A stretch of 64,000 bases of DNA from Taibaiella sp. KBW10 (lineage in GTDB: Bacteria; Bacteroidota; Bacteroidia; Chitinophagales; Chitinophagaceae), in contig NZ_QAJI01000005.1 of NCBI RefSeq assembly GCF_003852495.1, forward strand, positions 91,790 through 155,789, given 5' to 3'. Both the position numbers and the translations under genes were made by a program. Of the stretch, positions 8,606 through 17,124 are shown piece by piece. The notes below the pieces were generated by a model that searched no databases, had not been told where the DNA came from, and worked only from the letters and a program-made list of their open reading frames with translations. The number at the start of each line of letters is the position of its first letter. Positions within the stretch are counted from its first letter, which is position 1.

Positions 8606-9580
8606 ATGAAAATAAAAGGAGACAAAGCCCAACCACTTACACTTGAAACTTGCAGCAAATGTACCGTACAGGATGGCGGTCATATGAAAGTGTGTGAGCT
8701 GGCGAACGGATCCTTTCAGGAGGTTTTTCTTAAAGGTTTTTCGATCAGCTATGGCAATATCGATATGATGAAGGAACGCCTGATTGCTTATACTTCTGAA
8801 GAACCAAGTGTCAAAATGCTATTTCAATTCTGTGGCTCAAGGGTCTTAAAAATCCAGGGTTTTGCAGAAGATGTGGAAATGTCCTGCAACAGTCACACTT
8901 TGCTCTATACAAATGTAAATACCGGACAGGTATACTATTCGGGTTGTGAAAATCAGAAGTTCCTGGAGGTTAATTTCAAACCTTCTTTTCTGCTTCCTTA
9001 CTTACCCAACGAAGCGCTTTTCAGCCGCTTTTTAAGCAATATCAATAAAAAGAAGAACTGTGTACTTACGGCACAAAAGGGTTTGGTGACGATCCCGATG
9101 CAGCAGGTAATCGACAGCATTTTTGAGAGTAAAAGAACGGGTGGTCTACAGCATTTGTTTTTGGAAAGTAAGATCAAAGAACTTTTACTGCTGCAAATAG
9201 AAAGCTATTTAAAACTGCCTTCGGAAGAATCGGCAGTGGTACATAAATACCATGTAGATAAGATTTACCAGGCGAAGGCTATTATTGAAGAAAACATAAG
9301 CCATCCCTGCTCACTGATTGATCTGGCCCACCAGGTAGGGACTAATGAATGCACTTTAAAGAAAGGGTTTCGTGCTTTGCTGGATACCAGCGTATATAGC
9401 TATTGGAACGACCTGAAAATGCAAAAGGCCTATGCCATGCTGCAGGAAAGTGATACTTCTATTGCGGACATTGCCTTGGATACCGGTTTTAAAACACCAC
9501 AACATTTTTCTACTGCATTTAAAAAGAAATATGGCCTTACGCCCGGCAAGGTAAGGAGTGGCATGGTAGCAGAGTCGTAA
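8606..9580 (+). CDS. AraC-family transcriptional regulator
   Basis: A 324-residue regulator. The last hundred residues (about 218-318) form the double helix-turn-helix of AraC/XylS proteins: an IIEENISHPCSLIDLAHQVG helix-turn-helix, a linker, and SIADIALDTGFKTPQHFSTAFKKKYGLTP, the conserved signature of the second one. The N-terminal 210 residues are probably a cupin-like sensor domain but have no motif I can name; they include several cysteines (residues 16, 19 and 27), which is unusual. No enzyme operon is adjacent on the same strand, so the targets are unknown. Confidence 0.9.
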   Translation: MKIKGDKAQPLTLETCSKCTVQDGGHMKVCELANGSFQEVFLKGFSISYGNIDMMKERLIAYTSEEPSVKMLFQFCGSRVLKIQGFAEDVEMSCNSHTLLYTNVNTGQVYYSGCENQKFLEVNFKPSFLLPYLPNEALFSRFLSNINKKKNCVLTAQKGLVTIPMQQVIDSIFESKRTGGLQHLFLESKIKELLLLQIESYLKLPSEESAVVHKYHVDKIYQAKAIIEENISHPCSLIDLAHQVGTNECTLKKGFRALLDTSVYSYWNDLKMQKAYAMLQESDTSIADIALDTGFKTPQHFSTAFKKKYGLTPGKVRSGMVAES

Positions 9581-9590
9581 ACCGTTCTGT

Positions 9591-9658
9591 AGCGTTTACC
9601 TTTTTATTCCAAGACCAATTCCTTTTATTCATTTACCGCAACGTTTGGGGTAAACGCT
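9591..9658 (+). terminator. Possible long-loop terminator after the araC-like gene
   Basis: AGCGTTTACC (9591-9600) is complementary to GGTAAACGCT (9649-9658), which is followed by a T-run. The 48-nt loop is long, so confidence is modest, but position just after the stop codon fits. Confidence 0.4.
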
Positions 9659-9685
9659 TTTTTAGCCTTTTTTATTGATCATTCC

Positions 9686-9725
9686 ATTAAGGATATACCT
9701 TATTAAAACAGGCTATATCCTTAAT
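9686..9725 (-). terminator. Hairpin downstream of the glsB-like gene
   Basis: ATTAAGGATATA (9686-9697) and TATATCCTTAAT (9714-9725) are perfect 12-nt arms around a 16-nt loop, 34 bp past the stop of the minus-strand acyltransferase gene. It probably closes the glsA-glsB transcript. Confidence 0.5.
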
Positions 9726-9759
9726 GAGTTCATACTTCATAAGATGCGTATAGGATGTA

Positions 9760-10695
9760 TTATCCTTGTTGCTGAAAAGTGCTTACATGCCGTTCCGCCT
9801 TGGATGGGAAAATATCTTTAATGCTGATCAGGATACAGGTTTCCTCTACATCCCCAAAATCGGGGTTATTGGCGGTATCGAAGGTTTTCATGGTACTGCT
9901 CAGATTCATATAACTATTCACCAGCGGCGGAATATTCTCCCCATACTCCTTTACAATGCTGTTCAGCAGTAAATGCCCTTTCTTATACTCCAAACCAGTA
10001 AGTTGTTGCACAAAATCGGTTACAGGGGTGGAGAGGTCTACTTTTAGCTCTGGTTTAGCTGTTAGCAAACGGTCTTTGTCGGGGAAATAGTGTTGCAAAA
10101 AGGCCATGATATGATCCCTTGCATGTACATTAAAGGTTTTGTACATCGTTACTTTTCCGAAAAAGTATTTGATTTCGGGATGTAAAATCACCAACGCGCC
10201 TAATCCATCCCAGAGATTATCCAGGCTAAAAAGTCCTTTTTTACCCCCATCTTTACTCTGGTATAGGGGTTGTACAAAACTTCTGCCCAATTCTATGGTC
10301 TGGGATAGGTATTCGGTTACAAAGGTATCTGAAAAGTTGAAGTAGTGTGTGGTAGATAAATGAACATGACCTTGCTCGTCAAGCGCATCCTGACATTTTA
10401 TATAGCGGTATCCTCCTATAATCTCTTTGTCTTCCGGACTCCACACAACCAATTGCTGATAAGCGTAGGCACCCTGGTCGTATTCATCCAGATCGTAGGG
10501 TTTTCCGGTACCACCACCGCCGTCTCTAAAGGCCCATTCTCTTAAACGGCCTATCTCTAACAATACATTTGGGGCATTCTGTGCGTTTACGATGTATATC
10601 TCATTCCCTCCTTTGTTGGTTTTACGCAAAAAGGTTTTCTCGTTCAATTCTTGTGCTAATAAGGCTCTGGATACTGGTGCTATAATCTCTTCCAT
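9760..10695 (-). CDS. glsB: GNAT-fold N-acyltransferase, GlsB-like (glycine lipid synthesis)
   Basis: A 311-residue acyltransferase of the hemolysin/OlsB-like GNAT group. Visible family features are the IGRLREWAFRDGGGGTGKPYDLDEYD segment (about 46-72), the strand IIGGYRYI, and TIELGRSFVQPLYQ followed by LWDGLGALVILHPEIKYFFGKVTMY. Together with the adjacent PlsC-like gene it reproduces the glsB-glsA pair described in Bacteroides, where GlsB N-acylates glycine with a 3-hydroxy fatty acid and GlsA O-acylates the product to make glycine lipids. It follows the glsA-like gene by 75 bp on the same strand. Substrate assignment rests on the pairing and the phylum, not on residues I can test; ornithine or another amino acid is possible. 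Confidence 0.75.
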   Translation of the reverse strand: MEEIIAPVSRALLAQELNEKTFLRKTNKGGNEIYIVNAQNAPNVLLEIGRLREWAFRDGGGGTGKPYDLDEYDQGAYAYQQLVVWSPEDKEIIGGYRYIKCQDALDEQGHVHLSTTHYFNFSDTFVTEYLSQTIELGRSFVQPLYQSKDGGKKGLFSLDNLWDGLGALVILHPEIKYFFGKVTMYKTFNVHARDHIMAFLQHYFPDKDRLLTAKPELKVDLSTPVTDFVQQLTGLEYKKGHLLLNSIVKEYGENIPPLVNSYMNLSSTMKTFDTANNPDFGDVEETCILISIKDIFPSKAERHVSTFQQQG

Positions 10696-10770
10696 CTATT
10701 GCTACAGATATGGTTAATTAATATTTTAAATAAGGCTTAAATTTAATACTATTTTAATTTCTATATCGTA

Positions 10771-11661
10771 TTATTTTGAAGATTCCGGTTTGATGTAGAT
10801 AAATGTTTTGGCGTAGGCCTCAAAAGAAAGTCCAGGGTTTTTAGCCATTTCATATACGTACGTCCTCAAGCATTCTGCCCACTCTTCGGGTTTTTTACTA
10901 TTGTCGAAGGTTTCGGGCGGAATAGGTTTTCCGATCTGGATATGGGTGATATTGTTCCGAAGCTTATACATTTCATGGGCTAGATAGAGCATCTCTATAT
11001 TCACCTTTATCCCCAACATCTTTCGAAAACTGCTAAGCCGGTAAAAGAATTTACTCAAGTGGCCCTGTACCAATACGGGGATAACCGGTTTTTGGTACTG
11101 TACGGCTTTTTTAATAAAACTTCTGTTCCAGGGTAAATCCTGGATAACACCTTTTGTTTTACGGCTTACAAGACCGGCAGGGAAGATCATGGTTACATTA
11201 TCTCCTGCATAGACCTCGTCGATACGCCGTAGGTTCTGTGTGGCATTGGAGCCAACCTTATTTACCGGTACAAATAATGATCCGAAATTTTCCAAGCGGG
11301 TCAGAATATCGTTTACCAGAAAGCGGATGTCTTTCCTTACATTACCCACGATCTGGATTAGCGCCATGCCATCTATGCCTCCCAAGGGGTGGTTAGATGC
11401 CATAATGCAGCCGCCCTCTTTCGGCACATTTTCCAGGCCGGAATAGGTGATCTTCGCATTTACCTCCGCCAATGCAGCATCGAGGTACTCAAACTCGAAT
11501 TTATGATGATTTTCATTCTCGAAGCGGTTGATATCCTCTTCATGAACGACCCTTTTGATATAATTGACTAAGAATTTCGGGGTCCATTTGTGAGCAGCGG
11601 GGTTCTTCTCTCTAAAGATCTTATCTATGTCTACGTATTTCTTAAAACCCATAAGCGGCAT
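10771..11661 (-). CDS. glsA: PlsC-like O-acyltransferase, GlsA-like (glycine lipid synthesis)
   Basis: A 296-residue lysophospholipid-type acyltransferase. The catalytic block is SNHPLGGIDG (His91 and Asp97), the HX5D variant of the usual HX4D that I know from hemolysin-like O-acyltransferases. It is followed by FGSLFVPVNKVG and by IFPAGLVSRKTKG, the equivalent of the substrate-phosphate binding motif. A likely amphipathic N-terminus (residues 1-60) would place it on the inner membrane. It lies directly upstream of the GNAT N-acyltransferase, matching the glsA/glsB pair of Bacteroides for glycine lipids. A general 1-acylglycerol-3-phosphate acyltransferase role is the main alternative. Confidence 0.75.
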   Translation of the reverse strand: MPLMGFKKYVDIDKIFREKNPAAHKWTPKFLVNYIKRVVHEEDINRFENENHHKFEFEYLDAALAEVNAKITYSGLENVPKEGGCIMASNHPLGGIDGMALIQIVGNVRKDIRFLVNDILTRLENFGSLFVPVNKVGSNATQNLRRIDEVYAGDNVTMIFPAGLVSRKTKGVIQDLPWNRSFIKKAVQYQKPVIPVLVQGHLSKFFYRLSSFRKMLGIKVNIEMLYLAHEMYKLRNNITHIQIGKPIPPETFDNSKKPEEWAECLRTYVYEMAKNPGLSFEAYAKTFIYIKPESSK

Positions 11662-11722
11662 AATTTGTATTATCGCAATTTAGGAAAATTATATTATTGA
11701 AATCATAAATTTTCCCTCTTAT

Positions 11723-12580
11723 CTAACGTAAGAATTTTGCTTTTTTGTTTACACTCCATTCCGGAGGCATAATGGCCAGCAGGATCTTCTCCTTCAGGGA
11801 TTTGGCTGCCCTCATTTCTGCAAACAGCACACGGAAGGAATAGAGCTGCACATCCCAAAATCCTTTGGGGGTATGTCCTATGGTGCCATATAAAGGCCTT
11901 TCGGTCTCGTTGACAAAAGTACCAAAGGCTTTATCGTATATATTGAGGAATTCCCCGTAGTTCTTATCGATATAAATTGGGTTCTGCGCATGGTGTACAT
12001 GATGGGTAGAAGGGTCGACCATGAACCAGTTGATCAAAGGGATTTTGCTGACAATATCCTCATTGATATGAATAAAGGTACCCCATACTTTGAGGCAGGT
12101 ATAGGTAATGAGGAAAACAATCGGCTCTATGCCCAACAATGGGATAATCAGGTATAAGACATCGGTACTGATCACATCGAAAATGGAGTTTCTTACCCCT
12201 GTAGAGGTATTCATGTGTAATGCGGAATGGTGTACTTCGTGCAGACACCAAAAAAACCGCACTTTATGGCTCAGATAATGGGAGCAATACTGTAAAAATG
12301 TATATAGAAAGAAGCAAACCACAAACTGGTACATGCCTATATCCATATTGAATAAGCGATGTTCGTACAGAAAAGGGTTTAAACGGGCAAGCATTACAAA
12401 CTGCAGGGCAGATTGTGTGACAATGACGAGCAAGCCGGAAATCACGTTGATCCTGACTTCTTTGATCAGGAAACGCTTATTGTTATATAGATTGTACAGA
12501 AACTCTAAAGCGATAAAACTGACTATATAAATAGGCATAAATTGCTTTAGTGAATTGTAAACGGCAATATTATTCATCAT
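11723..12580 (-). CDS. Fatty acid hydroxylase / sterol desaturase superfamily membrane enzyme
   Basis: A 285-residue polytopic protein with about four membrane helices and the three histidine clusters that bind the di-iron centre: HYLSH (101-105), HEVHH (114-118) and HHVHH (193-197). Members use O2 to hydroxylate or desaturate lipids. It lies upstream of the glsA and glsB genes on the same strand (61 bp from glsA), so a plausible substrate is the fatty acyl chain of an aminolipid, but this is inference from context. Start could equally be the second ATG at 12577. Confidence 0.88.
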   Translation of the reverse strand: MMNNIAVYNSLKQFMPIYIVSFIALEFLYNLYNNKRFLIKEVRINVISGLLVIVTQSALQFVMLARLNPFLYEHRLFNMDIGMYQFVVCFFLYTFLQYCSHYLSHKVRFFWCLHEVHHSALHMNTSTGVRNSIFDVISTDVLYLIIPLLGIEPIVFLITYTCLKVWGTFIHINEDIVSKIPLINWFMVDPSTHHVHHAQNPIYIDKNYGEFLNIYDKAFGTFVNETERPLYGTIGHTPKGFWDVQLYSFRVLFAEMRAAKSLKEKILLAIMPPEWSVNKKAKFLR

Positions 12581-12687
12581 TATATTGTGAATGCAATTAT
12601 TTTAAATACAGCTGCAAAAATACCCAATAAGTATTAATTTACGCACTTTAAATTATCATCATTGTTATGGTCACTATAGGAAATAAG

Positions 12688-12716
12688 AATGGGATATTCC
12701 AAAGGGATATCCCATT
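12688..12716 (-). terminator. Hairpin at the end of the haem uptake operon
   Basis: AATGGGATAT (12688-12697) and ATATCCCATT (12707-12716) form a 10-bp stem with a 9-nt loop, 26 bp past the stop of the DUF6607 gene. A T-run is lacking on the minus strand. Confidence 0.5.
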
Positions 12717-12742
12717 AACATCGTATTAAAAAAAGAAAGGTC

Positions 12743-13663
12743 TTATTTTACTTTTGCGTACTTTAAGATTGTTTGCTCAATTTCTTTTTTACGGGCAGCA
12801 TCTTTAAGGTTTTTCTTTTCTACTACATCCAAAGCTTCGTATAACAATTTGTCTTCGATTACTTTCTCCAGTTGTAAACTATTTCCTTTGGCCATTTGCG
12901 CTTCCCAAACATTTGTTACATCTTTCCAGAAGGCTTTTTTCTCTGGTGTCCAGAATTTCAAGGCATTCTCACATTTGCTGTCGGCTACACGTACATAGTT
13001 ATTATATCCTTTTTCGTATGCCAATACGCTGTCTTTTGCACCGTCTTTGCGAATGATTTTTTTATTATCCTGCTCATGCATATATCCTTTGTTAGAAACC
13101 GTAAGACGGTTTGTTCTTTCCATGATATTGTAATCGCTGCGTTTGGTATATTCTCTTCTTGGCAAAGGAGCATCTGCTCTGTTTAACCAGAAAAGTTCTC
13201 CGTTAGCTTCTAACCACTTAGCAGTACCCTGATATCTTGGTGCATCATCTACTTCCCATACCGTTTGCGTCCATTCTCCCTTAACGGCAGTGGCCGGTAA
13301 GTTTGCTTTCTTTACCCAATTCTGATCTTTATTGTAGGTCCAGTGACTTGTCTTTTCAAATTCCCAATCTTCTCTCCAGTGTTTGATTACATGGCCACCG
13401 GCTACTAAAATATGCTGTAATACATATTTTTTAGGAGATTCTTCGATAGGCAATACCATTTCTACCACCGCATGGTCGTCTAATTTTCCGATTGCTTTCT
13501 TTTCTGTAGTTGTGTCGTTTGTAAACGTCTCTGCGTAGTTAAACGTTACTTCAAAACAACCGCATAAGTTTTTGATGGCTTCTGTGTCTTTCGGCGTTTG
13601 CGCATGGCTTGTTACTACTGCTGCCAGTGCAGCAAAACCTGTGATTGCTAATTTTCTCAACAT
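12743..13663 (-). CDS. DUF6607 family secreted protein of the haem uptake operon
   Basis: A 306-residue protein with a signal peptide (about residues 1-21, ending SHAQ) and the sequence style of DUF6607: NLCGCFEVTFNYAETF near residues 32-47, HWREDWEFEKTSHWTYNKD, and repeated tryptophan/tyrosine-rich strands suggesting a beta-barrel-like lipocalin fold. Proteins of this family are commonly encoded beside TonB receptors and HmuY in Bacteroidota, as here (70 bp downstream of hmuY). The exact role is unknown; periplasmic haem or iron handling is a context-based guess. Confidence 0.75.
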   Translation of the reverse strand: MLRKLAITGFAALAAVVTSHAQTPKDTEAIKNLCGCFEVTFNYAETFTNDTTTEKKAIGKLDDHAVVEMVLPIEESPKKYVLQHILVAGGHVIKHWREDWEFEKTSHWTYNKDQNWVKKANLPATAVKGEWTQTVWEVDDAPRYQGTAKWLEANGELFWLNRADAPLPRREYTKRSDYNIMERTNRLTVSNKGYMHEQDNKKIIRKDGAKDSVLAYEKGYNNYVRVADSKCENALKFWTPEKKAFWKDVTNVWEAQMAKGNSLQLEKVIEDKLLYEALDVVEKKNLKDAARKKEIEQTILKYAKVK

Positions 13664-13733
13664 TGGATTAAATTGTGATTTTTATTTTGTTTTGTTTTGT
13701 TTTTCAATTTGTCTTGCCTAAGAAAGTGTCTTC

Positions 13734-14804
13734 CTATTGCAGTAATTCGTAACGGATCTCGGGTTTTCCTCTGGTACCTCCATCTTCTGAAGAAAAGCTC
13801 AGGAATTTCAATTTATAATAATTGCCCTGACTGTCTTTTACGATATAAAACTTTGTCTTGATTACACCGGGATTTGTAGCACCCGGAGCCGCTGTTTTTC
13901 TCCAGCCTCCGCCGATTTTCCAGCGTTCATTCAGGAATGTCTCGGTACCGGCTTCCGTTTTTGTATAGCTATTGTAGGCTGCAGTGGCTTCCGCAGCAGT
14001 ATTATAGTCTTTCTCGACCACCAAAGTCCCGTTCAAATAGTTGATAGCGACCAGGTCGGAGAAGATATAGGCAACAAATTCGCTACCCAATGGCGTCTTG
14101 TACATAGAGATCGTCCAGGTAATGTCCCAGTCATATTTTTTAGGTTCTCCGGCTACAGGGCCTTTTTCAAAAGAGAGGTATTTAAAGTTGTAATCGCCGT
14201 CTTTGGCAATATTAATAGTGTTGAAAACGGTTTCGTTAATCTTTGCATACTGCAAGGTGTATCCATCTGTACCATTTCTAATGATCCTTACTTTCATCAG
14301 GTCTCTGGGGGCGATGCCTCCTGCCGTACCCCGGCTGATCACAACGACTTTATTGTCCGCATCTACACTACTCACCTCCGGAATAACCGTTTTGCTCAGG
14401 TCTCCATCGATATCATCAAGCATGGTAAAGGTTGTAGCAGTCGGGTTTGCAATATCCAACTCAAAATTAACCCCGGCAACATCCGCACTGGTAACGGTGT
14501 TGAGATCATTTTTATTAATCACTTTGGCCATAGCCGCAGTAGTATTGTTGATGATAACCCGGAAGTTATTACCACAATAAAAACCCAAATCCCAATCTGC
14601 CCGCGCAAAGGGCGTCTGCTTATCTTTACTAAAGTCTATATATACTGAATTCCCCGCAGAAGAGCCGGACTCTCCGCCAATCAAGCCATTGATCTGAACC
14701 GTATTCCCGGTAGAAGTAGGCACAGTCACGTTTTCGATTTTATTTTTATCGCAAGACATGATCAAGGCACTGCATCCTAATAAAAACAATAATTTCTTCA
14801 TCAT
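13734..14804 (-). CDS. hmuY: HmuY-family haem-binding lipoprotein
   Basis: A 356-residue lipoprotein; the lipobox LIMSC is near residues 15-19. HmuY proteins are surface or secreted hemophores that pass haem to a TonB receptor. The DWDLGFYCGNNFRVIINN segment (about residues 75-95) and the paired VEKDYNTAAEATAAYNSY region are typical of HmuY-like proteins of environmental Bacteroidota, which are longer than the Porphyromonas prototype. A GTG precedes two ATGs (14804 and 14801); I chose the first ATG. It starts only 4 bp after the stop of the TonB receptor, so the two are co-translated. Confidence 0.85.
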   Translation of the reverse strand: MMKKLLFLLGCSALIMSCDKNKIENVTVPTSTGNTVQINGLIGGESGSSAGNSVYIDFSKDKQTPFARADWDLGFYCGNNFRVIINNTTAAMAKVINKNDLNTVTSADVAGVNFELDIANPTATTFTMLDDIDGDLSKTVIPEVSSVDADNKVVVISRGTAGGIAPRDLMKVRIIRNGTDGYTLQYAKINETVFNTINIAKDGDYNFKYLSFEKGPVAGEPKKYDWDITWTISMYKTPLGSEFVAYIFSDLVAINYLNGTLVVEKDYNTAAEATAAYNSYTKTEAGTETFLNERWKIGGGWRKTAAPGATNPGVIKTKFYIVKDSQGNYYKLKFLSFSSEDGGTRGKPEIRYELLQ

Positions 14805-14808
14805 CACA

Positions 14809-16920
14809 TTACTTGTTTAATTGGTTATTGAAGTTAAAATTCAGCGACAGGAAAAACGAACGGCCATAGCTGAACGGAATAAGATTGCTTCCGCCACCAT
14901 GCACAGAACCGCTACCCGCACCAGAATCTAACAAATTGTTTACATTCAATAGGTTTCTAACACCTGCGGTTAAGCCAATCATATTGGTCAGCTGCTGCTG
15001 CACATTAAGATCGGCAATGCAATAAGCTTGTCTTGAAGTAAGCTGCGCAATAACCTCACCGGAAGGACTCGTTGTAGCAGCATATGTTTCTCTACGACCC
15101 GTAAATTTGTAAAACAGGTTAATCTTTGTTTTTGTACACAATATCTGGTACATCATTTCCACATTAAATTCGGGGCTCCAACTCATTTTTGCCATATTCG
15201 GATCTTTGATATCCTCCTCATTAAGCAGAAGATTGTACTGCCCTAACAGCAATCCGCCAATTCTCCATTCTATATTTCTGGTAATATATTTATTGGCGAG
15301 AGAAATTCCCGTTGTTCTATTCTTAGCAATATTGAAATAGATATATCTACGGGAGTCATTCGGATCTGGTGCTAAAGTGATCAGGTCTCTAAATGTATTA
15401 TAGAAGTAAGCGACTTCAGTAGAGTATTCACTTTTTTCATTAACCGGTTTCCGATAGGCGAATGAGCCATTGAAGCTGTGTGAATATTCCGCCTTCAGGT
15501 TTGGGTTTCCATTAAGGTTATGATTCGCATCCTGGAAGGTAAAATACAGTTCTCTCAATCCCGGCGCCCTGAATCCCTGTGCATAGGATAACCGAACCGA
15601 TATATTGTTGTTGATGCGGTACAAGGTATTCAGAGAAGGCAATACCGGTGGCGCTTCATATAAGGAGTTCTTATTTACCCGAAAGCCCGGTCTGATATTG
15701 ATCTTATCGGTTGGTTTATATTCCAGGGATAGAAAAGCTGCGTAATTGTGGATAACGGGATGACCTTTTATACGTGCACCATTAGCAGCATCCAGGCTAT
15801 ATTCTATACCCGGTTGCAGGCTCAACTTTGTCGATAAAACGTATAATAATGATCCCCGGAAATTTAGGGCTTTAAATTTCGCAGTGTCCTGCTGTCCTTC
15901 TCCTTGGGTGAGCTCTTTTGTTCTGGTATTATAGTCAATCAGTTCTGTTTTGGTATAGCGTTTGTAATCGGTATAACTAAGGCTACTGTTCCAAGACCAT
16001 TTAGGATTCCAGTTATAGTTGAACTGCAACTGCTGCGCTATCTTATTTGTGGTAAAGGTCTGCGTAGTCGCTTTATAAATATCGGTATTAATGGCTCCCT
16101 TAGCGTAGATCGTCTCTAACAAATAATCATTCCGATAAGCAAGATTCCAATGTTCTTTTCTGTATCCCAGGCTTAAAGAAGGTATCCATTGTTCTTTGGG
16201 TTTCCAGCTATGGTTGCGACCGATGCTATCCGCTCCGTAACCACCAAAGTCATAATGGAGCATACCTAACATGGCATTCCAATTCCCTTTAGCCCAACTA
16301 GCACTAAGCTGTTGAGTATGTAATCCCTTATTGGTAAAGGCATTATATTCTTTCCCTGCAGTCTCTTCCAATACCTGGGCATTCAATTGGAATGATTCAC
16401 TTTTAGGCTTTTTAGTAATGATATTAATCACCCCCGCCGCGGCATCCGACCCATACATTGTAGACATGGGTCCTTCAATAATCTCTATGCGCTCAATCTG
16501 TGCGGCATTGATCTGGTTTAAGCTTTCTCTCATTTCACCGCGATCCAGCACCGGAACTCCATCCATCAACACTTTGATGCTTTTTCCACTTATGCCCATG
16601 AGATTAATATCTGCTGTTCCCAAGGCCATATCATTTGAAAATCGAATCCCAAGTTCCCCACTTAAAATTTGCTGTACATTGGTCGCTGCCCTTGCCTGAA
16701 TCTTTTTCTGATCAATGACCTGCATCTTATATACAGACTTTCGCAAGCTTTGGGGTTGGTATTGTGCGGTAACCACAACCTCATCTAAACCTTTGGCCGT
16801 ATCTGCATTTTGTGCATACAAGAGATTGGCTATTAAGATATATAAAACACTCATCCCGATACTGCGTTTCAGGAAGGTGCTTTGTTTTAAACTTTTTATA
16901 TGTATTTGGTATAGAAACAT
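14809..16920 (-). CDS. hmuR: TonB-dependent outer membrane receptor, haem type
   Basis: A 703-residue receptor with signal peptide, a TonB-box-like LDEVVVTAQ right after it, a plug domain (about 50-170, with GVPVLDRGEMRESLNQINAA and STMYGSDAAAGVINIIT) and a 22-strand barrel. YAQGFRAPGLRELYF and NGNPNLKAE correspond to the FRAP and NPNL motifs characteristic of haem receptors. The C-terminus ends in an aromatic-rich last strand. It is the first gene of the operon with hmuY and DUF6607. The ATG at 16854 (MSVLYILIANLL) is an alternative start that gives a more standard signal peptide. Confidence 0.9.
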   Translation of the reverse strand: MFLYQIHIKSLKQSTFLKRSIGMSVLYILIANLLYAQNADTAKGLDEVVVTAQYQPQSLRKSVYKMQVIDQKKIQARAATNVQQILSGELGIRFSNDMALGTADINLMGISGKSIKVLMDGVPVLDRGEMRESLNQINAAQIERIEIIEGPMSTMYGSDAAAGVINIITKKPKSESFQLNAQVLEETAGKEYNAFTNKGLHTQQLSASWAKGNWNAMLGMLHYDFGGYGADSIGRNHSWKPKEQWIPSLSLGYRKEHWNLAYRNDYLLETIYAKGAINTDIYKATTQTFTTNKIAQQLQFNYNWNPKWSWNSSLSYTDYKRYTKTELIDYNTRTKELTQGEGQQDTAKFKALNFRGSLLYVLSTKLSLQPGIEYSLDAANGARIKGHPVIHNYAAFLSLEYKPTDKINIRPGFRVNKNSLYEAPPVLPSLNTLYRINNNISVRLSYAQGFRAPGLRELYFTFQDANHNLNGNPNLKAEYSHSFNGSFAYRKPVNEKSEYSTEVAYFYNTFRDLITLAPDPNDSRRYIYFNIAKNRTTGISLANKYITRNIEWRIGGLLLGQYNLLLNEEDIKDPNMAKMSWSPEFNVEMMYQILCTKTKINLFYKFTGRRETYAATTSPSGEVIAQLTSRQAYCIADLNVQQQLTNMIGLTAGVRNLLNVNNLLDSGAGSGSVHGGGSNLIPFSYGRSFFLSLNFNFNNQLNK

Positions 16921-16950
16921 TAAAATAATTTGCTATAGAAGAATTTTTTG

Positions 16951-16958
16951 CAAAACTA
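16951..16958 (-). promoter_or_regulatory. Possible -7 box of the haem operon
   Basis: On the minus strand this reads TAGTTTTG, matching TAnnTTTG, 30 bp upstream of the receptor start. A TTTG lies further upstream but 25 bp away, longer than the usual spacing. Confidence 0.35.
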
Positions 16959-17124
16959 TTGTATCTACATCCTTTTATAGTGTCAAATAGGGAATGCTTC
17001 TTATAGAATCGGGATTTTTTACAGTTTGCTGACAATAAAGGATCCGTTTTAAGGAAATATGGCCTAAGGAGTATTAAAAAGCAACAAAATAGCTTTAACT
17101 TAGTGCGTAAATTCAACTAAACTG

